Assembly (NCBI RefSeq): GCF_010882125.1
Contig: NZ_JAAGVZ010000006.1
Coordinates: 1 to 64,000 of the forward strand
Direction of reading: 5' to 3'
Length of the DNA stretch: 64,000 nucleotides
Source of the DNA: Peribacillus alkalitolerans
GTDB lineage: Bacteria; Bacillota; Bacilli; Bacillales; DSM-1321
Shown: positions 46,401 through 55,929 of the stretch, piece by piece
How positions within the stretch are numbered: position 1 is the stretch's first letter
Layout of the letters: every line of letters begins with the position of its first letter
Position numbers and translations under genes: made by a program
The notes under the pieces: generated by a model
The model's input: only the letters and a program-made list of their open reading frames with translations
Databases searched by the model: none
What the model was told of the DNA's origin: nothing

Positions 46401-48815
46401 ATGAGTTTCAATCATCAAGGCATTGAAAAGAAATGGCAGCAGTATTGGGAGAACAATAAAACGTTCAAAACACAAGAAGAAAAGGGAAAACAAAAATTCT
46501 ATGCATTGGATATGTTCCCGTATCCTTCAGGTGCAGGGCTTCATGTAGGTCATCCTGAAGGTTACACAGCAACGGATATCCTTTCACGTATGAAGCGTAT
46601 GCAAGGATTCAATGTGCTACATCCAATGGGGTGGGACGCATTTGGTTTACCGGCAGAACAATATGCATTAGACACAGGAAATGATCCAGCGGAATTCACT
46701 GAGAAAAATATAGATACTTTCCGTCGTCAAATTAAAGCCTTAGGTTTCTCCTACGATTGGGATCGTGAAGTAAATACTACAGATCCTAGTTATTACAAGT
46801 GGACACAATGGATTTTCACTAAGTTGTATGAAAAAGGCTTGGCATTTGTTGATGAAGTACCAGTGAACTGGTGTCCTGCACTTGGAACGGTATTGGCGAA
46901 CGAGGAAGTCATCGATGGCAAGAGTGAACGTGGAGGACATCCTGTTGAGCGTCGTCCAATGAGACAATGGATTTTGAAAATCACAGCCTATGCAGACCGT
47001 TTGTTGGAGGATTTAGAGGAATTAGATTGGCCAGAAAGCTTAAAAGAAATGCAGCGTAACTGGATTGGACGTTCCGAAGGTGCAGAAGTAACTTTTGGAA
47101 TCGATGGCCATGGTGAGAGTTTCACAGTCTTCACGACTCGCCCTGACACTTTGTTTGGAGCTACTTATGCGGTGTTAGCTCCGGAACATCCTTTTGTTGA
47201 AAAAATTACATCAGCTGATCAAAAAGATGCAGTTGAAGCGTATCTTGACCAAGTGAAAAGCAAAAGTGACTTAGAAAGAACTGACTTGGCCAAAGACAAA
47301 ACAGGCGTTTTTACAGGTGCGTATGCTATCAATCCTATAAACGGTGAGAAAATGCCAATCTGGATTGCGGATTATGTGTTGATGAGCTATGGAACAGGTG
47401 CTATCATGGCGGTTCCTGCCCACGATGAGCGCGACTACGAATTTGCTAAAAAGTTCGACCTTCCGATTGTGGAAGTAGTTGCTGGAGGCGAAATCGAAAA
47501 AGAAGCTTACTCTGGAGACGGAGCTCATATCAACTCTGATTTCTTAAATGGAATGGGTAAAGAAGAAGCCATCACTAAAATGATTTCTTGGCTTCAAGAA
47601 AAAGGCATTGGTGAAAAGAAAATCACTTACCGCTTACGTGATTGGTTATTCAGCCGTCAACGTTATTGGGGGGAGCCAATTCCAGTCATCCATTGGGAAG
47701 ATGGCACAAGCACAGCATTAAGCGAAGATCAATTACCGCTTGTTCTACCTAAAACAAAGGATATCAAACCTTCTGGTACAGGCGAATCTCCGCTTGCAAA
47801 CATTGAGGAATGGGTAAATGTAACGGATGAAAACGGTCGAAAAGGCCGCCGTGAAACGAACACAATGCCACAATGGGGCGGTAGCTGCTGGTATTACCTT
47901 CGATATATTGATCCAAAAAATGAAGAAGCATTAGCAGATGCAGAGAAGCTTAAGGAATGGTTACCTGTCGATATCTATATTGGTGGTGCTGAGCATGCTG
48001 TTCTACACTTGTTATATGCTCGTTTCTGGCATAAATTTTTGTATGATATCGGTGTAGTCCCAACTAAGGAACCGTTCCAAAAATTATTTAACCAAGGTAT
48101 GATCCTAGGTGAAAATAATGAAAAAATGAGTAAATCCAAGGGGAATGTCGTGAATCCAGACCACATCGTGGAAAGCCATGGTGCCGATACATTACGTCTT
48201 TACGAAATGTTCATGGGACCTTTGGAAGCTTCAATCGCTTGGTCCACAAATGGATTAGATGGTTCTCGTCGATTCTTGGATCGTGTATGGCGCTTATTAG
48301 TAGATGATGAAGGGAAAATTACAAGCAAATTGGTAGACAGCGATGATTCCGGCAAGCTTGAAAAAGTATATCATCTTACTGTTAAGAAGATTACAGAGGA
48401 TTATGAGGGCATTCGTTTCAATACAGCCATTTCACAATTGATGGTGTTCATCAACGATGCTTATAAAGCAGAAGCCTTGCCAAAAGCTTATATAGAAGGA
48501 TTTGTTAAGCTTCTTTCTCCAATTTGTCCACACATCGCGGAAGAGCTTTGGAATAAGCTAGGTCATGAAGAAAGTATTACTTATGCTACTTGGCCAGCTT
48601 TCGACGAAGCGAAACTTGTGGATGATGAAGTAGAAATCGTCGTTCAAATCAATGGTAAAGTAAAAGCTAAATTAGTCGTTCCTGCAGATGCAACTAGAGA
48701 AAACCTAGAAGAAATCGCATTAGGAAATGACAGCGTAAAAGAACAAATCGATGGCAAAACTGTTCGTAAAGTCATTGCAGTACCAGGGAAATTAGTAAAT
48801 ATTGTTGCTAACTAA
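46401..48815 (+). CDS. leuS: Leucyl-tRNA synthetase
   Basis: Charges tRNA-Leu. The 804-residue class I enzyme has HIGH-type H48-V-G-H51 in [15 protein letters not shown], the CP1 editing domain ([27 protein letters not shown]) and KMSKS at 575-579. AGGAGGA lies 6 bases before ATG 46401. Regulated by the upstream T-box and followed by its own terminator. Confidence 0.98.
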   Translation: MSFNHQGIEKKWQQYWENNKTFKTQEEKGKQKFYALDMFPYPSGAGLHVGHPEGYTATDILSRMKRMQGFNVLHPMGWDAFGLPAEQYALDTGNDPAEFTEKNIDTFRRQIKALGFSYDWDREVNTTDPSYYKWTQWIFTKLYEKGLAFVDEVPVNWCPALGTVLANEEVIDGKSERGGHPVERRPMRQWILKITAYADRLLEDLEELDWPESLKEMQRNWIGRSEGAEVTFGIDGHGESFTVFTTRPDTLFGATYAVLAPEHPFVEKITSADQKDAVEAYLDQVKSKSDLERTDLAKDKTGVFTGAYAINPINGEKMPIWIADYVLMSYGTGAIMAVPAHDERDYEFAKKFDLPIVEVVAGGEIEKEAYSGDGAHINSDFLNGMGKEEAITKMISWLQEKGIGEKKITYRLRDWLFSRQRYWGEPIPVIHWEDGTSTALSEDQLPLVLPKTKDIKPSGTGESPLANIEEWVNVTDENGRKGRRETNTMPQWGGSCWYYLRYIDPKNEEALADAEKLKEWLPVDIYIGGAEHAVLHLLYARFWHKFLYDIGVVPTKEPFQKLFNQGMILGENNEKMSKSKGNVVNPDHIVESHGADTLRLYEMFMGPLEASIAWSTNGLDGSRRFLDRVWRLLVDDEGKITSKLVDSDDSGKLEKVYHLTVKKITEDYEGIRFNTAISQLMVFINDAYKAEALPKAYIEGFVKLLSPICPHIAEELWNKLGHEESITYATWPAFDEAKLVDDEVEIVVQINGKVKAKLVVPADATRENLEEIALGNDSVKEQIDGKTVRKVIAVPGKLVNIVAN

Positions 48816-48828
48816 TTTTGTTATAATG

Positions 48829-48866
48829 GAAGGACTAATCTTTATGGTTAGTCCTTTTATTATTTA
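48829..48866 (+). terminator. Terminator of leuS
   Basis: AAGGACTAATC and GGTTAGTCCTT around a short loop, followed by TTATTATTT. Confidence 0.9.
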
Positions 48867-48929
48867 AACTTATATCTTGCGCCAATTTAGAAGTCGTTTG
48901 ACGTAGGATTCGACTTGCCAATCGCTAAA

Positions 48930-48968
48930 GCTAAGGCTTGGTGTTAGCAAAGTTTTCTAATTAATCGA
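48930..48968 (+). repeat. Short dispersed hairpin repeat, copy C
   Basis: GCTAAGGCTTGGTGTTAGCA continuing AAGTTTTCTAATTAATCGA. The first part aligns to 24968-24995 and the second to 42904-42938, linking all three copies into one family. Confidence 0.55.
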
Positions 48969-48988
48969 TTAAGCGAGGGACTTAAAAA

Positions 48989-49303
48989 ATGGAAGAAATC
49001 AAAACAATCAGTGCATCAGAGGTGGAACAATCTCTGGATCAGGGCAAGCAGCTCCTGTTGATAGATGTCCGTGAGGATTTTGAAGTAGCTAACGGGATGA
49101 TTCCAGGAGCCATGCATATTCGTATGAATGAAATTCCTTCAAGCTTAGAAAAGTTAGAGGAAGATAAAGAATATATCATCGTCTGTGCGGCTGGTGTGCG
49201 TAGTGAAATGGTATGTCGTTATCTCCTGGAAAATGGCTTTAAGGCTATTAATATGGAGGGTGGCATGTATAGCTGGTCTGGGGAAATAGAGATTAAACTG
49301 TAA
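48989..49303 (+). CDS. ytwF: Rhodanese-like protein YtwF
   Basis: A single-domain rhodanese of 104 residues. The active loop is CAAGVRS with Cys66, preceded by LLIDVREDFE and followed by GGMYSW, all standard for the family. It carries sulfur as a persulfide; the partner is unknown. GCGAGGGA precedes the ATG. The loop with a small residue after Cys suggests sulfur transfer rather than arsenate or phosphate chemistry. Confidence 0.92.
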   Translation: MEEIKTISASEVEQSLDQGKQLLLIDVREDFEVANGMIPGAMHIRMNEIPSSLEKLEEDKEYIIVCAAGVRSEMVCRYLLENGFKAINMEGGMYSWSGEIEIKL

Positions 49304-49368
49304 ACCTCTTGTTTTAAAACTCTCCCAATCTGTCAATAATGGAAACAAAAACGGGGAGAGTCATGAGT

Positions 49369-49551
49369 ATGATTAAAGTGAAATTATTCGACCACGAACA
49401 CGAAAAGGATTTAGAAAAAGATATCAACTCTTTTTTATATAACTTAGATGACGATCAGTTAGTTGACATCAAATACAATGTTGCTGCCATCCAAGAAGAT
49501 GAAGATGATCAAATTTATTGTTTTAGTGCGATGGTTATTTATAGGGGATGA
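49369..49551 (+). CDS. cse60: Sporulation protein Cse60
   Basis: A 60-residue acidic protein beginning MIKVKLFDHEHEKDLEKDIN and ending FSAMVIYRG, matching Cse60 (YteV) of Bacillus in length and sequence. In B. subtilis it is made in the mother cell under sigmaE; its job is unknown. GGGGAGAG lies upstream; the ATG two codons earlier (49363) is also possible. I saw no clear sigmaE promoter. Confidence 0.85.
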   Translation: MIKVKLFDHEHEKDLEKDINSFLYNLDDDQLVDIKYNVAAIQEDEDDQIYCFSAMVIYRG

Positions 49552-49553
49552 TT

Positions 49554-49593
49554 AAAAGGGAGGGACTTAATAAATAAGTCCCTCCCTTTTACT
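49554..49593 (+). terminator. Terminator of cse60
   Basis: AAAAGGGAGGGACTTA and TAAGTCCCTCCCTTTT form a perfect 16-base stem around a 5-base loop. Confidence 0.93.
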
Positions 49594-49599
49594 ATAAGA

Positions 49600-49855
49600 T
49601 TTGAAAAGTGTTGAATGAGAGGGGAGCGGTCAGACGGTTGCTTTCTTTTTAAGGGTTTCTTTTTAACTCGTTTGTCTTTTAATCCTTCCTCTCTAAGTCT
49701 TTCATATTTAAGAACCCACTCATTGATTAATTTCTTAGTTGGAATATCAAGCTTCTCTGCGATTTGACTACGGGTTAACCCTTCTTGAAATAAATATCGG
49801 CCTTTTTCTATAACTCAAAATCATATTTATGAAAACTATTGAATAATTTAGACAT
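49600..49855 (-). pseudogene. Decayed IS3-type transposase OrfA
   Basis: On the minus strand ATG at 49855 opens MSKLFNSFHKYDFEL and then hits a stop. One frame over the protein continues with VIEKGRYLFQEGLTRSQIAE, KLDIPTKKLINEWVLKYERL and a Lys-rich tail. This is the helix-turn-helix pattern of IS3-family OrfA, broken by a single-base change in frame. No OrfB with the DDE catalytic domain is present, so the element cannot move by itself. Confidence 0.72.
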
Positions 49856-49900
49856 AAAAAAACCAAAAAATAGATGTATATTGATTTACCACGAGGGATA

Positions 49901-49983
49901 AAAGTCAGTTTCTTTTTAGTGTCTACTTTAGGGGTTATACCAGAAAGTTAGTTGCTTTTTAGTGTCTACTTTAGGGGTTATAC
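49901..49983. repeat. Two tandem copies of a 40-base IS end
   Basis: The 40-base unit at 49901-49940 is repeated at 49944-49983 with two differences; 29 bases (from CTTTTTAGTG to GGGGTTATAC) are identical. The second copy is followed by TGACTTTCTGG, which is inverted relative to CCAGAAAGT at the junction of the copies. On the minus strand the unit reads TATAACCCCTAAAGTAGACA... and lies just upstream of the transposase remnant, where an IS terminal repeat belongs. Confidence 0.75.
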
Positions 49984-50004
49984 TGACTTTCTGGCAGTCA
50001 CTTT

Positions 50005-50019
50005 TTTTATCTGAAAATT
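50005..50019 (+). promoter_or_regulatory. Possible CodY box upstream of the peptide operon
   Basis: TTTTATCTGAAAATT matches the CodY box AATTTTCWGAAAATT at 12 of 15 positions and lies 14 bases upstream of the -35 box. CodY is known to control opp/app/dpp operons in Bacillus. Confidence 0.45.
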
Positions 50020-50033
50020 TTCAAAGTGAATTA

Positions 50034-50062
50034 TTGACACCCCTATCTTATGCGAGTAAAAT
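50034..50062 (+). promoter_or_regulatory. SigmaA promoter of the peptide-transport operon
   Basis: Perfect TTGACA at 50034 and TAAAAT at 50057 with a 17-base spacer. The leader to the first start codon is about 125 bases and contains AGGAGGA at 50119 without a start codon nearby. Confidence 0.8.
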
Positions 50063-50192
50063 CTGTTCTTATAAAACCAATCGGAATGGTCGACTTTAAA
50101 ACTTTGAAGATATACATAGGAGGATAACAGGCAAAGATCAAAGCTGATTGGGTAGATTCAAAACTAAAAAATATTACACAGGGGTGAAAGAG

Positions 50193-51911
50193 TTGAAAAA
50201 GAGTTTTATAAGTATAATTTCTGTCATCATGCTTTCTATGATTCTATCAGCTTGCGCTTTAAACAGTTCAAGTGAAAAAGAATCAAATGCACCGAAAGGT
50301 AAAACGGAAAGTGTAAATGTTACAAGTGCTCAAATTCAAAAATATGAAGCAACAGACTTGTCGGCACTACCAGAAAAAACAAAAGCAAGAAAGGATACGT
50401 TTATTGCGGGCATTTCAGAACCAGGTGGAGTATTTCTACCGTATTTCTATGAAAATGGCTGGGATGGAAACGCAACGAGTCCGATTTTTGCATCGTTAGT
50501 AAACCTAGATAAAGACGGGAAACCGGTGGGGATTCTAGCGGAAAAATGGGATGTATCGGATGATCAACTTACTTATACATTCCACTTAAGAAATGGTTTG
50601 AAATTTAGTGATGGTTCTCCTTTGACTGCTGATGATGTCGCATTTACTTTAACGCTTTTACATGATCCAGCATACGCAGGCTACCAAGATATTTCCCTTG
50701 CTGCTATTAAAGGAGGAAAAGAATATAAAGAAGGCAAAGCGCAATCCATTGAAGGTATTAAAGTAATCGATAAAGTGACAATTCAAATTACGACAGAAAA
50801 AGTTAATGCTAAATCACTAATTCTATTAGGTGACCAAGTATTATCTAAGGCTTATTATGGAAAAGGCTATCAATTTGGTAAACTGGATTATTTAAAAGAC
50901 CTATATGCAAAACCACTTGGAACAGGTCCTTATAAATTTGAAAAATATGTGCCAGGCCAAGAAATTCGTTATGTTGCGAATGAAAATTACTACTCAGGTA
51001 AACCAAAAACGAAAAATTTAATTTATAAAGTAATTGATACATCCACCTCTCTACAGTTATTTGAAACAGGCGAGCTTGATTATGCTGGCTTCTCTGCAGA
51101 TGACGATACGGTGGAACAATTGAAAAGTTTAGGTTTTGCAGACATCCAAGTAGGACCTGTAAATAATTATGGGTATATTTATGTAAATAATGCTCGTCCA
51201 CAGTTTAAAGATAAAGAGGTAAGGCAAGCACTTATTTACGGCTTAGATCGTCAAAAAATAGTCGATGTGAAATTTAAAGGCTACGGACAGGTTGCGACCA
51301 TTCCAGTTTCGCCAGTTTCATGGGCATTTAATGATGAGGGAATTAATAAATATGAATTTAATGCCGAAGAGGCTAAGAAATTGTTGGATCAAGCAGGCTG
51401 GAAAGTTGGGAAAGATGGAATTCGTGAGAAAGATGGCAAAAAATTCACTATTAGCTATTTAACAAGAGCTGCTGATGATCCAATTATCCCGATTGCAAAA
51501 GAAAACTATGCAGACATCGGAATTAAATTCGAACCTGAAATTATGGACTTTAATGCATTAGTTGCAAAATTAAATGAAAAGGATTATGACTTTGCAGCCG
51601 TTTCAACATCTCAAATTCTTGACCCAAGTGATCCTATTGAAGAGTTTGCGACGGATAATCCAAATAATATTTCAGGTTATTCCAACCCTAAAGTAGATGA
51701 GTTAATTGCAAAAGGACTAAATACATTAGACATTGAAAAACGTAAAGAAATTTATCACCAGCTTTATAAAGAAATGAGCATTGACCCTCCATTCATTCTT
51801 GTTAACTATAGCCAAAGTGCAAAAGGAATCAGTGGACAAATTAGAGGATTACAACCTGATAACTTTACTGGCATTGGAGCTAGTTTGCCGAACATTTCAA
51901 TTAAGAAGTAA
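50193..51911 (+). CDS. Oligopeptide ABC transporter substrate-binding lipoprotein
   Basis: Extracellular peptide receptor of the SBP_bac_5 (OppA/DppA) group. The 572 residues begin with a signal peptide and lipobox LSAC, then ILAEKWDVSDDQLTYTFHLRNGLKFSDGSPLTADDVAFT, the family hallmark. I choose TTG 50193, with AGGGGTG 7 bases upstream; a GTG three codons earlier lies within that site. A hairpin separates it from the permease genes, allowing higher receptor expression. Ligand may be peptides or another small molecule. Confidence 0.93.
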   Translation: MKKSFISIISVIMLSMILSACALNSSSEKESNAPKGKTESVNVTSAQIQKYEATDLSALPEKTKARKDTFIAGISEPGGVFLPYFYENGWDGNATSPIFASLVNLDKDGKPVGILAEKWDVSDDQLTYTFHLRNGLKFSDGSPLTADDVAFTLTLLHDPAYAGYQDISLAAIKGGKEYKEGKAQSIEGIKVIDKVTIQITTEKVNAKSLILLGDQVLSKAYYGKGYQFGKLDYLKDLYAKPLGTGPYKFEKYVPGQEIRYVANENYYSGKPKTKNLIYKVIDTSTSLQLFETGELDYAGFSADDDTVEQLKSLGFADIQVGPVNNYGYIYVNNARPQFKDKEVRQALIYGLDRQKIVDVKFKGYGQVATIPVSPVSWAFNDEGINKYEFNAEEAKKLLDQAGWKVGKDGIREKDGKKFTISYLTRAADDPIIPIAKENYADIGIKFEPEIMDFNALVAKLNEKDYDFAAVSTSQILDPSDPIEEFATDNPNNISGYSNPKVDELIAKGLNTLDIEKRKEIYHQLYKEMSIDPPFILVNYSQSAKGISGQIRGLQPDNFTGIGASLPNISIKK

Positions 51912-51914
51912 TCA

Positions 51915-51948
51915 ATAAAGTGCCAAGCAAGAGCTTGGCACTTTATTC
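51915..51948 (+). terminator. Intra-operon hairpin after the receptor gene
   Basis: AAAGTGCCAAGC and GCTTGGCACTTT form a perfect stem with a 4-base loop, followed by ATTCAATGG. In ABC operons such hairpins give partial termination or protect the receptor mRNA. Confidence 0.8.
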
Positions 51949-51963
51949 AATGGAGGAGAGCGG

Positions 51964-52920
51964 ATGAAACAGTATATTTTACAAAGATTTTTGCAAATGA
52001 TTGTTATTATATTTGGAACATCATTTATCATTTTCTTCTTGTTTGCCATGCTTCCAGGTGATTACATTGATTCAAACATCAATTTATCTCCGCAAAGGGC
52101 TCAAGAATTAAAAGCCCTTTATGGATTAGATCAACCTGTGTTACAACGCTACTTTACATGGCTAGGCAATGCTCTACAAGGAGATTTCGGATACTCGTTA
52201 AAGCATCAGGAAAATGTAATCTCCCTGCTTAATAAATATATATGGAATTCTTTTATAGTCGCCTTACTCTCATTATTCCTAACTTGGTCAATCGCTTTAT
52301 TGACAGGTGTATTATCAGCTATTAAACAGTATTCTTGGTTTGATGGATTGGTTACTTTATTTGTTTTTACGGCTATGTCATTTCCATCGTTTTTTATTAG
52401 TTTACTATTTATTAAATGGTTCGGTGTTGATCTACAAATTCTACCGATTGGTGGGATGATTGATACAGGAAGTCAAAGTACGGGTTATGCGTATATTTTG
52501 GAAGTAGGAAAACATATGATTCTGCCTGTTATTGTTTTAACTCTCTTAAGCATTGGGTCATTAACACGATATTTTCGCACTGGAATGCTTGAGGTGATTC
52601 GGCAAGATTATATTCGAACCGCACGTGCCAAAGGTTTAAAGGAACGAGTGGTCATTTTTAAACATGCGTTAAAGAATGCGATTCTACCAACCATTACTCT
52701 TCTTGCTTTTGAATTGCCTGGTCTTTTTTCAGGTGCTATTATTATCGAACAAATTTTTAATTGGCCTGGTGTAGGAAGAATTCAGATGGAATCTGTTAGT
52801 TTCCGAGATTATCCAGTATTAATGGCATTTACTTTGTTTCTTTCTTGCTTAACGATTATCGGAAACTTTTTAGCAGATATCACCTATGCAGCGGTTGATC
52901 CAAGGATCAGATTGAAATAA
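51964..52920 (+). CDS. Peptide ABC transporter permease (OppB/DppB type)
   Basis: A 318-residue membrane subunit with six hydrophobic helices. The EAA-loop is RTARAKGLKERVVIFKHALKNAILPTI, and the N-terminal LQRFLQMIVIIFGTSFIIFFL and PGDYID segments are typical of OppB. TGGAGGAG lies 6 bases before the ATG. Second gene of the operon. Confidence 0.95.
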   Translation: MKQYILQRFLQMIVIIFGTSFIIFFLFAMLPGDYIDSNINLSPQRAQELKALYGLDQPVLQRYFTWLGNALQGDFGYSLKHQENVISLLNKYIWNSFIVALLSLFLTWSIALLTGVLSAIKQYSWFDGLVTLFVFTAMSFPSFFISLLFIKWFGVDLQILPIGGMIDTGSQSTGYAYILEVGKHMILPVIVLTLLSIGSLTRYFRTGMLEVIRQDYIRTARAKGLKERVVIFKHALKNAILPTITLLAFELPGLFSGAIIIEQIFNWPGVGRIQMESVSFRDYPVLMAFTLFLSCLTIIGNFLADITYAAVDPRIRLK

Positions 52921-52934
52921 AGGAGGGAAGCAGA

Positions 52935-53858
52935 TTGGAAATAATCAAACCCACAGTACCTAATCAGAAAATGAATACTATTATAAAATCTCCTTCGATG
53001 TGGAAGCAGACCTATCGCCGTTTAAAAAAGAACAAATTGGCAATGGTTAGCTTGTTCTTTTTGATTTTTATGTTTTTATTAAGTTTTATTGGTCCTTATT
53101 TTTCACCCTATATTCTCGACCGTACTGATGTATCAATAATGAATCAGCCACCGAGTTCGGATCATTGGCTTGGAACGGATAATTATGGGCGAGATGTACT
53201 GACTAGGCTAATGATGGCAGGGCAAATTTCGTTAACAATTGGTCTTGTATCTATGGTTTTATCGATCCTGATTGGCTCTCTATTAGGAGCTATTTCTGGG
53301 TTCTATCGTGGCATTATCGATATGGTCATAATGCGCCTGGCTGATATTCTTATGTCAATACCTGGGCTGCCACTACTCCTTATTATGGGGGCCATTTTAT
53401 CGGAGTGGAAAGTCCCTGCTGAATACCGTCTTTATATCATTATGATAATGCTTAGTTTTGTTGGTTGGCCAGGACTTGCGAGACTTGTCCGCGGACAAAT
53501 CCTATCCTTGAAAGAACAACCTTTTATGCAGGCAACTGAGGTACTTGGTTTAAGTGATCGACGTAAAATCTTACATCATCTCATTCCGAACACGGTGCCA
53601 CTTTTGCTAGTGGTTGCGACATTAAATGTGGCTGGTGCTATTTTGAGTGAGTCAGCTTTGAGTTTTCTTGGGCTTGGTGTTGTACCACCAACACCATCAT
53701 GGGGGAATATGATGGATGCAGCAAATAGCTTTATGGATTTCAGAAAACGACCATGGCTTTGGATTCCTCCTGGAACAGCGATTTTTCTAACGGTAGTATC
53801 GATTAATTTACTCGGAGACGGATTGAGAGATGCTCTTGATCCGAAAATGAGAAGGTAG
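52935..53858 (+). CDS. Peptide ABC transporter permease (OppC/DppC type)
   Basis: A 307-residue membrane subunit. It has the family's cytoplasmic start (WKQTYRRLKKNKLAMVSLFFL), HWLGTDNYGRDVLTRL, and the EAA-loop MQATEVLGLSDRRKILHHLIPNTVPLL. The start is TTG with AGGAGGGA 8 bases upstream, 14 bases after the OppB-like gene. Confidence 0.95.
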   Translation: MEIIKPTVPNQKMNTIIKSPSMWKQTYRRLKKNKLAMVSLFFLIFMFLLSFIGPYFSPYILDRTDVSIMNQPPSSDHWLGTDNYGRDVLTRLMMAGQISLTIGLVSMVLSILIGSLLGAISGFYRGIIDMVIMRLADILMSIPGLPLLLIMGAILSEWKVPAEYRLYIIMIMLSFVGWPGLARLVRGQILSLKEQPFMQATEVLGLSDRRKILHHLIPNTVPLLLVVATLNVAGAILSESALSFLGLGVVPPTPSWGNMMDAANSFMDFRKRPWLWIPPGTAIFLTVVSINLLGDGLRDALDPKMRR

Positions 53859-53868
53859 GGATGACGAC

Positions 53869-54849
53869 ATGAGTGACGTGATATTAGAAGTAAATCATTT
53901 ACAAACGAACTTTTACACGGAAAGTGGCGTCGTAAAAGCAGTTAATGACGTAAGTTTTACTATACGTGAAGGGGAAACCGTTTGTATCGTTGGAGAGTCA
54001 GGCTGTGGTAAAAGTATTACAGCTTTATCGGTTATGCAGCTCATTCCGGAGAATGGTAAGGTTGAAGGTGGAGAGGTAAACTTTGCCGGAAGAAATCTCT
54101 TGAAGCTAAATAAAAAAGATATGCGACGACTGCGGGGGAATGAAATTGGCATGATTTTTCAAGAGCCAATGACTTCGTTAAATCCTGTTTTTACCATTGG
54201 GGAACAAATGATTGAGCCGCTTCAGGAGCATTTATTGTTAAGCAAAAAAGATGCTTATAAAAAATCAATGGAACTTATCACCATGTTGGGAATTCCAAAT
54301 GCTGAAAAGATTATCAACATGTATCCACATGAATTAAGCGGAGGCATGCTACAGCGGATAATGATTGCCATTGCCATAAGCTGTAACCCTAAGATTATCA
54401 TTGCTGATGAGCCGACGACTGCTTTGGATGTGACCATTCAAGCTCAAATCTTAGATCTTTTACGTGATATTAAAAAGGAAATAAATACATCGATACTGAT
54501 GATTACCCACGACCTTGGCGTTGTAGCGGAAATGGCCGATTATGTCGTGGTCATGTATGCAGGTAAAGTGGTGGAAGAGGGAACAGTTCTTGAGATTTTT
54601 TCCAATCCGAAGCATCCTTACACGAAAGGATTGTTAAAAGCAAAGCCTGTGATTGGAGAACGAAAGGATCGTCTCTATACCATAGCAGGACAAGTCCCGA
54701 ATCTGGTCAATCTTAAAGAGGGGTGTTATTTTGCTGACCGATGCGAATATGCAACTGATATTTGTCGTACAAAGCAACCGGTATTTACCAAATCATCTAA
54801 TAGTCATAAGGTAGCATGCTGGTTATATGAAGAAGGTGAAAACGAATGA
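53869..54849 (+). CDS. Peptide ABC transporter ATPase (OppD/DppD type)
   Basis: A 326-residue ATPase with Walker A GESGCGKS at 42-49, signature LSGGMLQR, Walker B IIIADEPTTALD and H-loop MITHDLG. The C-terminal oligopeptide extension has four Cys (GCYFADRCEYATDICRTKQP ... ACW), probably an Fe-S or metal site. It overlaps the next gene by four bases (ATGA). Confidence 0.96.
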   Translation: MSDVILEVNHLQTNFYTESGVVKAVNDVSFTIREGETVCIVGESGCGKSITALSVMQLIPENGKVEGGEVNFAGRNLLKLNKKDMRRLRGNEIGMIFQEPMTSLNPVFTIGEQMIEPLQEHLLLSKKDAYKKSMELITMLGIPNAEKIINMYPHELSGGMLQRIMIAIAISCNPKIIIADEPTTALDVTIQAQILDLLRDIKKEINTSILMITHDLGVVAEMADYVVVMYAGKVVEEGTVLEIFSNPKHPYTKGLLKAKPVIGERKDRLYTIAGQVPNLVNLKEGCYFADRCEYATDICRTKQPVFTKSSNSHKVACWLYEEGENE

Positions 54850-55811
54850 GTGAAGTATTATTAGAGGTTAACAATCTGAAAAAATATTATTCTTCCTCAA
54901 AGGGAATGTTTAAGAAAGTTGGAGATTCAGTTAAAGCGGTTGACGGTGTGAGCTTTAAGATTGAAAAAGGGGAAATTTTTGGACTCGTTGGTGAATCCGG
55001 AAGTGGTAAATCCACGATTGGAAAGACTATTTTACGCCTGAATGATAAAACAGAAGGTGAAGTAAAGTTTAAGGGGAAAGATGTTTTTTCTTTGACAAAA
55101 AAAGAGCTACGGAACCTTCGCGTCCAAACACAGCTTGTTTTTCAGGACCCATTTAGTTCGTTAAACCCACGTATCCGAGTGGGAGAAGCGATTGGTGAAG
55201 CTATGATCGAACACGGACTCGTTTCCAAAACCGAAGCCCGTCAGAAGGTGTTAGAAGTGATGGAAAAGTGTGGATTATCTCCTTATCATATTGACCGATA
55301 TCCACATGAATTTTCCGGGGGGCAGCGTCAGCGAATCGTGATAGCCCGTGCAATGGCTTTGAATCCAGAATTTATCGTGATGGATGAACCTGTTGCATCG
55401 CTAGACGTATCTATTCAAGCTCAAATTATTAACCTTTTTAGTGACCTGCAGCGAGAGAGTGGGTTATCTTATCTCTTTATTTCACATGATTTAAGCGTTG
55501 TTGAGCACTTATGCACGAAAATTGCCATTATGTATTTAGGCAATATCGTAGAATTAGCTTCAAAGGAAGAGCTATTCACTAATCCGTTGCATCCTTATAC
55601 GAAAGCACTTTTATCTGCCGTACCAATTCCAGATCCAACAGCAAAACGTGAACGAATCATCTTAAAAGGTGATATCCCAAGTCCGGTAAACCCACCTTCG
55701 GGCTGTAAATTCCGTACAAGATGTCCGATGGCTACAGAACTTTGTGCCCAAAAAGCACCTGAGTATCGCGATGTTGGCAACGATCATTTTGTTGCTTGCC
55801 ATCTAGTGTGA
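54846..55811 (+). CDS. Peptide ABC transporter ATPase (OppF/DppF type)
   Basis: A 321-residue ATPase with Walker A GESGSGKS at 49-56, signature FSGGQRQR, Walker B FIVMDEPVASLD and H-loop FISHDLS. The C-terminal domain again holds the Cys pattern GCKFRTRCPMATELC ... ACH. Last gene of the operon, followed by a terminator. Confidence 0.96.
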   Translation: MSEVLLEVNNLKKYYSSSKGMFKKVGDSVKAVDGVSFKIEKGEIFGLVGESGSGKSTIGKTILRLNDKTEGEVKFKGKDVFSLTKKELRNLRVQTQLVFQDPFSSLNPRIRVGEAIGEAMIEHGLVSKTEARQKVLEVMEKCGLSPYHIDRYPHEFSGGQRQRIVIARAMALNPEFIVMDEPVASLDVSIQAQIINLFSDLQRESGLSYLFISHDLSVVEHLCTKIAIMYLGNIVELASKEELFTNPLHPYTKALLSAVPIPDPTAKRERIILKGDIPSPVNPPSGCKFRTRCPMATELCAQKAPEYRDVGNDHFVACHLV

Positions 55812-55856
55812 TTAGTCGAAAAGGTTTAAATTCGATGCCTTGAATGACTTAGGGAC

Positions 55857-55903
55857 AAATCAGGACGGAAAAACTGGTCGTTTCTCCGTCCTGATTTCAT
55901 TTT
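55857..55903 (+). terminator. Terminator of the peptide operon
   Basis: AAATCAGGACGGA pairs with TCCGTCCTGATTT, with an inner AAAC / GTTT pairing, followed by CATTTTA. Confidence 0.88.
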
Positions 55904-55929
55904 AGAGACTTAGTGGACAGCCCCTTTTA

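Noticed and set aside
49901..49983. CRISPR-like repeat-spacer unit
   Set aside because: Only two units with a 3-base gap between them and a neighbouring transposase remnant; there are no spacers and no cas genes.
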